From Campylobacteraceae bacterium (GTDB lineage: Bacteria > Campylobacterota > Campylobacteria > Campylobacterales > Sulfurovaceae), in NCBI GenBank assembly GCA_027022775.1, contig JALVXO010000013.1:1-5105 (forward strand): a stretch of DNA of 5,105 bases, read 5' to 3'. The position numbers were made by a program, and so were the translations under genes. Below are positions 1 to 5,000 of this stretch, piece after piece (position 1 is the first letter of the stretch; every line of letters starts with the position of its first letter). The notes below the pieces were generated by a model, which saw only the letters and a list, made by a program, of their open reading frames with translations, was not told where the DNA came from and searched no databases.

Positions 1-348
1 CGTTACATTTTTAAGCCCCAATTCATGCGAAACCAGCCGCAAAAACGAAGCTCGCTTATTTATAGGCTCTGCAAGCGTGCATTCACTCTCATCCCAAGCA
101 ATAGCCAAAACCAGCCCCGGAAACCCAGCCCCTGTGCCAACATCTAAAAAACTAGCAGGCTTTGGCACAAAATTAATAGGCAAAAGAGAATCGACAATAT
201 TCTCCGCAACCGCCCCGTAACTCTTAGCCCCGCTAATATTATGCACTCCGTTATACCAGAGCAGCTTTTCTATAAATATATCCAATTTTTCAATTTTATC
301 ACTGCCTAGTTCAATACCCGCCGATTCCAAAGCACTTTTTAAATTCAA
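1..348 (-). CDS. rsmG: 16S rRNA (guanine-N7)-methyltransferase RsmG (GidB), 3' end outside window
   Basis: RsmG uses S-adenosylmethionine to methylate N7 of G527 (E. coli numbering) of 16S rRNA in the cytoplasm. The 116 residues visible include an N-terminal helix ending in the family-typical LLWYNGVHNIS segment (about 29-39), the SAM-binding motif FLDVGTGAGFPGLVLAI (67-83) and the following acidic-loop motif EPINKRASFL (94-103), all in the normal RsmG order. The family is usually around 180-210 residues, so roughly the last 40% lies beyond position 1. The start is a TTG at 348-346: an in-frame TAA lies two codons upstream (354-352), no ATG occurs in the visible frame, and AAAGG (360-356) sits 7 nt before the TTG. 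The TTG overlaps the TGA of a short upstream frame (TTGA), which suggests translational coupling. It is a housekeeping gene and probably marks the conserved edge of an accessory insertion. Confidence 0.95.
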   Translation of the reverse strand, partial: MNLKSALESAGIELGSDKIEKLDIFIEKLLWYNGVHNISGAKSYGAVAENIVDSLLPINFVPKPASFLDVGTGAGFPGLVLAIAWDESECTLAEPINKRASFLRLVSHELGLKNVT

Positions 349-479
349 TATTTAACCTTTATGCCTTTTTCAAAACAGAGTATATTAAAACCTATCTTGG
401 AATTAGCTTCAATAGCTTTTAACTTGCTCTTTTTGCCCTCGTTCCAATCGTCCCCGATTGGAACGCATACTTTAACCAC
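345..479 (-). other. Short open frame (44 codons, GTG start possible) overlapping the rsmG start; gene remnant or repeat-derived ORF
   Basis: A frame opens after a TAA at 494-492, could start at GTG 479-477 (AGG at 488-486), and ends with TGA at 347-345, sharing TTGA with the rsmG start codon. The first third lies inside repeat R1 and reads VVKVCVPIGDDWNEG. The last 28 codons lie outside the repeat and read like real protein (KLKAIEANSKIGFNIL, then CFEKGIKVKY). Two explanations fit: the C-terminal remnant of a gene that once preceded rsmG and was cut by arrival of the repeat, or a small coding unit created by the repeat. I do not recognise the tail and assign no function. Confidence 0.25.
384..412 (-). 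promoter_or_regulatory. Possible weak promoter for rsmG
   Basis: On the minus strand TTGAAG (412-407) and TTTAAT (389-384) are separated by exactly 17 bp. They match the sigma-70 consensus at 4/6 and 5/6 positions. Transcription would start about 30 nt before the TTG of rsmG. In AT-rich DNA such matches arise by chance, and rsmG could instead be read from the toxin-antitoxin promoter further upstream. Confidence 0.3.
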
Positions 480-527
480 AATAAACCTAAGTTAAATTTC
501 CGCCGAGGACGATGGAGATAGACGAAA
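432..527. repeat. R1: palindrome-bearing interspersed repeat, intact copy
   Basis: This is a unit of about 96 bp whose first 78 bp (432-509) match 1159-1236 at 72 of 78 positions without gaps. Its tail (510-527, ending TAGACGAAA) matches 1372-1390 with one single-base indel. Near its left end is a perfect hairpin: 11-bp arms CGTTCCAATCG (440-450) and CGATTGGAACG (455-465) around a TCCC loop. The unit is more GC-rich than its surroundings. The layout resembles REP-type elements mobilised by RAYT transposases (known biology; family membership here is inference). Between R1 and the antitoxin stop (528-548) I see no gene, only the motif described at 529-545. Confidence 0.8.
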
Positions 528-548
528 GGTTTTCCACAGACTCCATTT

Positions 549-830
549 TTATGCAACCGCCTGCAATTTTATTCCCAAGCTGTTAAGAACTTTTAAAACT
601 GTATCGAATCTAGGGTGAGAATTTGGTTTAAAAGTTTTATATAAACTCTCTCTGCTCAAACCGCTTTTTTTGGATATTTCGCTTATCCCTTTTGCTCTTG
701 CAATATCATCCAGTGCACTTAAAAACTCTGCCATATCCCCGTCTTTTAAAATTTCACTAAGATACGCTGCAATTAATTCGTTATTATCGAGATAATTTGC
801 AATATCAAATTCTTTTATTTTCTTATCCAT
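549..830 (-). CDS. Type II toxin-antitoxin antitoxin, HTH addiction-module antidote (HigA-like)
   Basis: This 93-residue protein should bind and neutralise the toxin encoded just upstream and, through its helix-turn-helix, repress the shared promoter. The N-terminal segment (about 5-45, FDIANYLDNNELIAAYL then a helix with FLSALDDIARAKG) is typical of the putative addiction module antidote family. It is followed by an HTH at about 49-67 (ISEISKKSGLSRESLYKTF) and the family signature PRFDTVLKVLNSLGIKL (73-89). The ATG at 830-828 is preceded by AAGGAG (843-838) at 7 nt. It overlaps the toxin gene by 8 nt. The order, toxin first then antitoxin, is that of the HigBA type. Length matches the family (about 90-105 residues), and no disruption is visible, so the pair looks functional. 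Confidence 0.93.
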   Translation of the reverse strand: MDKKIKEFDIANYLDNNELIAAYLSEILKDGDMAEFLSALDDIARAKGISEISKKSGLSRESLYKTFKPNSHPRFDTVLKVLNSLGIKLQAVA

Positions 831-1122
831 TTTTTAACTCCTTTAATATCTCTTTAGCTTTTTTAATATCTTTTTGCTGGGTAGATTTATCACCACCTAT
901 TAGTAGTAAAATAACTTTATCTTCTTTTTTGGTGTAATAAATTCTATAACCGGGACCGGTTTTTATCCGCAATTCATAAATACTGCTTTCTAAATATTTA
1001 CAATCGCCAAAATTACCGTTTTCTACTCTTTTGAGTCTCCTCAAAATTGCAACTTTGCCTTGAATATCTTTTAGCTTATACAGCCAATTAGAAAAAATGT
1101 CTGTCTCTAAAATTTTATACAT
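823..1122 (-). CDS. Type II toxin-antitoxin toxin, RelE/ParE superfamily addiction-module killer protein (HigB-like)
   Basis: This 99-residue basic protein belongs to the RelE/HigB-fold killer family, whose characterised relatives cleave mRNA, often on the ribosome; activity here is inferred. Family motifs appear in order: FSNWLYKLKD (10-19), GNFGD (36-40), IYELRIKTGPGYRIYY (48-63) and GGDKSTQQKDIKKAKEI (76-92). R52, R60 and the GGDKS segment correspond to conserved positions. Full length, no frameshift. The ATG at 1122-1120 has no Shine-Dalgarno upstream. A consensus promoter places the expected transcript start on or beside the A of the ATG, so the message may be leaderless. It is the first gene of the operon and overlaps the antitoxin by 8 nt (823-830). 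Other starts are unlikely because the family fold begins within the first few residues. Confidence 0.93.
   Translation of the reverse strand: MYKILETDIFSNWLYKLKDIQGKVAILRRLKRVENGNFGDCKYLESSIYELRIKTGPGYRIYYTKKEDKVILLLIGGDKSTQQKDIKKAKEILKELKNG
838..843 (-). promoter_or_regulatory. Strong ribosome binding site of the antitoxin gene
   Basis: AAGGAG lies 7 nt before the antitoxin ATG and inside the 3' end of the toxin gene. The toxin gene itself shows no Shine-Dalgarno sequence, so the antitoxin should be made in excess of the toxin from the same mRNA. Confidence 0.8.
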
Positions 1123-1157
1123 AGTATAATTGTATCCTATTGGCTACTAAATGTCAA
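1121..1157 (-). promoter_or_regulatory. Toxin-antitoxin promoter with overlapping dyad (probable autorepression operator)
   Basis: On the minus strand a perfect -35 box TTGACA (1157-1152) is followed after exactly 17 bp by TACAAT (1134-1129), 5/6 to the -10 consensus. An inverted repeat, ATAGTATA (1121-1128) and TATCCTAT (1133-1140), with 7 of 8 arm positions paired around ATTG, covers the -10 box, start site and toxin start codon. That is where a HigA-type antitoxin operator is expected. The -35 box ends 2 bp before repeat R2. Confidence 0.8.
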
Positions 1158-1236
1158 GTTTGCCCTCGTTCCAATCGTCCCCGATTGGAATGCATACTTT
1201 AAGCACAATAAACCAAAGTTAAATTCCCATCGAGGA

Positions 1237-1367
1237 GAGAGTGTGAAAAAACTTAGAAAACAACGGAAATGAGGCTTTAGCCTCATCCTTTTGTTGCCAT
1301 TTATTAGTAACATTTTTGTGAGACTAAAGTTTCACTTCCAAGAAATCCTAAGTTTTTTCACAGCCTC
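1237..1367. mobile_element. 131-bp MITE-like non-autonomous element with terminal inverted repeats and 4-bp target duplication
   Basis: The ends are GAGAGTGTGAAAAAACTTAG (1237-1256) and the complement of GAGGCTGTGAAAAAACTTAG (1367-1348): 18 of 20 positions match, including 15 in a row. AGGA occurs at both flanks (1233-1236 and 1368-1371) but once in the uninterrupted repeat R1 (506-509), which is a target-site duplication. There is no transposase gene. Inside are two hairpins (1269-1286 and 1318-1335). The GTGTGAAAAA-type ends recall IS5/IS1182-type insertion sequences, so an internally deleted relative of such an element is likely; the family assignment is inference. Confidence 0.85.
1269..1286. 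terminator. Hairpin inside the MITE-like element, possible bidirectional terminator
   Basis: ATGAGGC-TTTA-GCCTCAT forms a 7-bp GC-containing stem with a 4-nt loop. It is followed by CCTTTTG on the plus strand and by TTTCCGTTGTTTT on the minus strand, neither a strong T run. If active it would insulate the leftward toxin-antitoxin promoter from the rightward operon. It may be a leftover terminator of the parent insertion sequence. Confidence 0.35.
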
Positions 1368-1402
1368 AGGACAATGGGAACTAGACGAAAATTAAAAATC
1401 TA

Positions 1403-1450
1403 CAATCATTATCCAATCATTAAAATATTTTAATGAACATTTAAGCTTAA
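1403..1450 (+). promoter_or_regulatory. Operator-like cluster: iterated TCATTA sites, perfect 20-bp palindrome and TTAAGCTTAA palindrome
   Basis: CAATCATTA occurs twice 11 bp apart (1403-1411 and 1414-1422), one helical turn. The second copy runs into a perfect 20-bp palindrome TCATTAAAATATTTTAATGA (1417-1436), which supplies a third, inverted copy (TAATGA). A further perfect palindrome TTAAGCTTAA lies at 1441-1450. The cluster is 44-91 bp upstream of the first gene of the TIR/NACHT operon, so a dimeric or cooperative repressor site is plausible. No regulator gene for it is visible in the window. Confidence 0.45.
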
Positions 1451-1473
1451 CAATGTTACTATGCTAATACAAT
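1434..1473 (+). promoter_or_regulatory. Candidate promoter(s) for the TIR/NACHT operon
   Basis: Two imperfect sigma-70-like options exist: TGAACA (1434-1439), 17 bp, TACTAT (1457-1462); or TTAACA (1447-1452), 15 bp, TACAAT (1468-1473). The first has better spacing and the second better boxes. Either start would overlap or adjoin the palindromes at 1417-1450, consistent with repression. I cannot choose between them. Confidence 0.35.
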
Positions 1474-1480
1474 TCATACT

Positions 1481-1487
1481 AAAGGAG
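1481..1487 (+). promoter_or_regulatory. Ribosome binding site deciding the start of the TIR gene
   Basis: AAAGGAG lies 6 nt before the ATG at 1494. It selects that start over an in-frame ATG at 1461, which has no ribosome binding site and lies in the likely promoter. Confidence 0.85.
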
Positions 1488-1493
1488 TTCATC

Positions 1494-2021
1494 ATGGTTG
1501 CTAATGTAAAAAAGAGGACAGAAAAGGGTAAAATTGACATTTTGTATGCTGTTTCTACTGCTGTTAAAGATAAAGAAGTTGTAGATGATTTTTTGGATAG
1601 AATGAAAACCCAGTTTAAATTGTCAACAGCAGCTATTTACAATCAGTGGCACATGAATCAAATTTTGCCGCACAACGAAGAAACTTTTAAAAAGCAGATT
1701 TTAGATAAGTTTGAAAGCAGCAATTTTATATTAGCCTGTATTTCACCTGAGTTTTTTGCCAGCGATTTCATTAAAAATCATGAAATTCCGCTGCTAAAAA
1801 GAAATAAAAACCGAAAACTTGGCATATTGGTTGGAATTAAACGAATTAATTTCAGCAGACAAAACCAAAACTATCAAGGGTTTGAAGATTACCAAATCTT
1901 TACCTATAACGGCAAATTTTATGCAGAGTGCGACGAATTGGAAAGAGATGCCTTTGCTTATGAACTGTTTACAGCAATAGAGAAAGTTTTAACACAAAGA
2001 GCAGGAGCAAAAAGTGCATAA
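1494..2021 (+). CDS. Stand-alone TIR-domain protein, probable effector/partner of the NACHT protein
   Basis: This 175-residue soluble protein consists almost entirely of a TIR-like fold. The first strand is KIDILYAVSTAVKD (13-26), then a helix (28-41), the BB-loop-like QILPHNEET (56-64), a helix, the strand NFILACIS (77-84), and SPEFFASDFIKNHEIPLL (84-101). In the last segment E97 sits where bacterial TIR NADases carry their catalytic glutamate. A second strand KLGILVGIKRI follows near 110-120, and a C-terminal helix rich in acidic residues (about 155-170). Bacterial TIR domains of this kind typically hydrolyse NAD+ or make cyclic ADP-ribose signals in phage defence; activity here is inferred. 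It has no receptor domain of its own. Its last 8 nt overlap the GTG of the NACHT gene, so the pair is probably made together. Start chosen by AAAGGAG 6 nt upstream. A SEFIR-type or inactive TIR remains possible. Confidence 0.75.
   Translation: MVANVKKRTEKGKIDILYAVSTAVKDKEVVDDFLDRMKTQFKLSTAAIYNQWHMNQILPHNEETFKKQILDKFESSNFILACISPEFFASDFIKNHEIPLLKRNKNRKLGILVGIKRINFSRQNQNYQGFEDYQIFTYNGKFYAECDELERDAFAYELFTAIEKVLTQRAGAKSA
2003..2007 (+). promoter_or_regulatory. Ribosome binding site deciding the GTG start of the NACHT gene
   Basis: AGGAG inside the end of the TIR gene lies 6 nt before GTG 2014. The first ATG in this frame is not until 2221, which would remove 69 conserved-looking residues and has no comparable site. 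Confidence 0.8.
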
Positions 2022-5000
2022 AGAGCCTCAAATCCTTAAACTCTCACAGGCAAAATGGGAACTGCAAGCAATTGCAGACTCCCAGGAACTTGGCAAAACC
2101 GACACCCAAAGGGTGCAAAAAATTATCAATTACATAGACAGCAACTCTTTATACGAAGAGAGCGCCCTGAATTTAGGAGAGATTTTGCAGCTTCTTTTTA
2201 ACAAACAAGATGAAAGCGCGATGAACTCCTTTAGGGTATTTAGAAGCAAACTGCACTCTACCGTAAAAGAGTTAAATATGCAATTTGAATTTTTAACCGA
2301 CAATAACAAAAACCTCGCTCCTTCTCAAAGAGAGTGTTTTATAAAAGCAATCCCCTCCAAATCGCCACTAAACGAATACACAAAAGAGAGTTTAAATACC
2401 AACATAATAAAAAATGCTGTTCCGCCAAGAGCAGAAACATTAGATAAAATGGATAAAAATTACTTTATCTTCCATGCAAATTTTTACCAAGAAAACGAAG
2501 AGTTAAAAGAGTTTAAAAACCACCTTTCCAAAGAGTTAAAACTATCTAACCGATACAACTTTAAACCGTTAAATGCAATTCTACCCACAAATACAGAAAT
2601 AACAGCACAGCTAGAAGAGAATATTAAAAATGCCGATTTAATAATAGTTTTGGTTTCAAAAGAGTTGCTGGCAAACAGAAATGAACTTGAACAATTTAGC
2701 AATTTAACAAACAGTTACAGCAAAAGGCTCTTTTTAATAGAGTATGATACTATCAGCAGAGAAAATTACGATTTACGCACCCTGGAGCAATACGGCTTTT
2801 ACAAAGCAGAGTGCGGCAGCTATACAAAATGCAAAGATAAATCAAGCTTTTTTGAAAACATCTTAACCCCCATCCACAAAATCTTAACCCTTCCGCCAAA
2901 AAGAGTAAACCTTTTAGCTGTATTTCAAAGGATAGACACAAAAAACATTATCGATGGACGGGGATTCCCAATAAATATAGACAGAGCCAAAACCGAAGAT
3001 GAACTTTTAAACAATGCTTACGATTATGACGGTATAGAGATATTAAAAGAGCTTAAAGATTGGGTGCAAAAAAAAGATGAACCATACTGCATTTTGCTTG
3101 GCGAATATGGAATGGGAAAAACCGTAACAAGCCAAATGCTTTCTATGCTATTAATACAAGAGCAGATTATAGAAACTGTTTATATAGATTTGCGCTTAAT
3201 AGGAAAACCAAAAGAGAATATTAAACTGCACGAAATATTGCAAGAAGCAATCGACAGAAATTACAAAGATTACCAAAATATCCACATAACCCCCAAAGCA
3301 ATTATAGAAGCTGTCCAAAACAGAGGCGCATTGATTATTTTTGACGGATTAGACGAAGTGTTAAACCACATAAGCCAAGACCAGGGTCAAAAATTTATAA
3401 GAGAACTCTGGAGCATTCTGCCAATAAATTATATAGAAAAAAACCCGCAAAATGCAGGTAAAATTCTTTTAACAAGCCGAACCCACTACTTTAAAAATAT
3501 TGCCGACCAAAACAGCCTGCTTTTTGACGAAAACAGAATAGACAATCCGCAAAAAAAAATATACCGCGGCTATTTAATGCTGCCCTTTAACAAAAAGCAG
3601 ATAAAAGAGTATCTGCAATTAACCTTCCCCGATAAAGATGCCGATAAACTATTAGAAATGTTTGAATCTATCCACAATATCCCTGAACTTGCAAAGCGCC
3701 CGTTTAATTTGTGGCTTATCTCTACGGTAATTAACCAAATAGAGCAACTGCACATAAAAGGCGAAAAAGTCACCTCTGCCAAACTTTACGAAATACTAAC
3801 AGACAATTGGCTTACAAGAGATAAATTAAAACACCAAATAACCCCCGAACACAAAAAACTTATAATGGGGCAGTTAGCCCACTATATGTGGACAATAGGC
3901 AAAGAAGAGTTAAAATATGAAGATTTAGCCGACTGGTTCGATGCATTTTTAGAAGAAAACCCAAAAATAAAAAACAGATACCAAAATTTAAACCCCGATA
4001 TTCTCTACGAAGATTTACGCACAGCCACATTTGTTGTCCGCTACAAAAGCGACGCTTTCTCTTTTGCCCACACATCAATTCGCGAATACTTTTTAGCCAA
4101 ACACTTACACCGCGCTTTAAAAGAGAAAAATATAAACGCTTTTAATATTCAAATCCCATCACCCGAAACTTTAAACTTTTTAACCGAAATAGTTGCAAAA
4201 AACAGCACAAAAAGCGCCGTAGAAGACTCTTTAGAAGAGATTTTTAAAAGTTACAAAGGGCAAATATCTTTAATCGCTTTAGAATTACTGCTTCGGCTGC
4301 CAAGCTCTTATTTAAATAAAAATATTTTAAATACCCAAAATATAAATTTAAGCGGAGCAAATTTTGAGCACAAACTCTTTAAAGCAAAAGCGGGCAGTTT
4401 AAATTTAAGCGGTGCAAATTTTGTAAATTGCAATCTGAATTTTGCAGAGTTTAAAAATATAAATTTAACAAATGCAAATTTTACAAACAGCAATTGCCAG
4501 AAAACAAAATTTTACGATTGCAACTTAAATTATGCCAACTTTGCCAATGCCAAACTAACCGCAACCCGCTTTTTACGCTGTGACTGTTACGAAAGCGATT
4601 TTAGCAAAAGCGAACCTTACGAAACCGAATTTCTGCACTGCAATTTATTGCAAAAACAGTTTTTGCCAAAAAATTTAAATACTGTTTATGTTTTTCCAAA
4701 CAAAACAGATATTCCAACACCAAAATTGCCGCAAAATGCGAAGCCTACTATGCCTTTTGGTCACGAAGACTGGGTTCACAGCGTAGCAATAAGCACTGAT
4801 GGCACTAAAATTATTAGCGGCTCTGGAGATAAAACAGTTAAAGTGTGGGATGCTAAAAGCGGCACTCTCTTAAACACCCTAAAGGGTCACGAAGACTGGG
4901 TTGCAAGCGTAGCAATAAGCACTGATGGCACTAAAATTATTAGCGGCTCTGATGATAACACAGTAAAAGTGTGGGATGCAAAAAGCGGCACTCTATTAAA

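Larger units (their letters stand above)
1159..1390. repeat. R2: second copy of the palindrome repeat, same orientation as R1, interrupted by a MITE-like insertion
   Basis: The left part (1159-1236) aligns gap-free with R1 432-509 (72/78 identical) and the right part (1372-1390) with R1 510-527. The hairpin is kept: arms 1167-1177 and 1182-1192, with one G-T pair in place of G-C. Between the parts lies a 131-bp insertion plus a duplicated AGGA. R1 and R2 are direct repeats about 730 bp apart bracketing the toxin-antitoxin cassette. Together with the control sequences at 1403-1493, R2 and its insertion account for the gene-free stretch 1123-1493. Confidence 0.8.

Noticed and set aside
440..465. 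R1 hairpin as a rho-independent terminator for the toxin-antitoxin operon
   Set aside because: No T run follows the stem in either direction (GAGGGCAAAA on the minus strand, CATACTTTA on the plus strand).
432..1192. CRISPR array from the repeated palindromic units
   Set aside because: There are only two copies, about 730 bp apart with genes between them, and no regular short spacers or cas genes.
1237..1367. Small protein-coding gene inside the 131-bp element
   Set aside because: Open frames there are short, run through the terminal repeats and lack ribosome binding sites; the hairpins and inverted ends explain the sequence better.
432..1390. R1/R2 as integron attC recombination sites flanking a toxin-antitoxin cassette
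   Set aside because: A GTTAAAT matching the GTTRRRY core is present, but I find no matching inverse core RYYYAAC in the right position and no attC-like imperfect-arm layout; the central feature is a simple perfect hairpin.
1461..1493. Upstream in-frame ATG at 1461 as start of the TIR gene
   Set aside because: It has no ribosome binding site, lies in the probable promoter, and the added residues are not TIR-like. ATG 1494 has AAAGGAG at 6 nt.
2484..4493. Several antisense open frames of about 60-72 codons on the minus strand within the NACHT gene (for example 2484-2702, 3860-4078, 4308-4493)
   Set aside because: They lie opposite a continuous frame with clear NACHT and repeat motifs, lack recognisable domains and ribosome binding sites, and reflect the composition of the sense strand.
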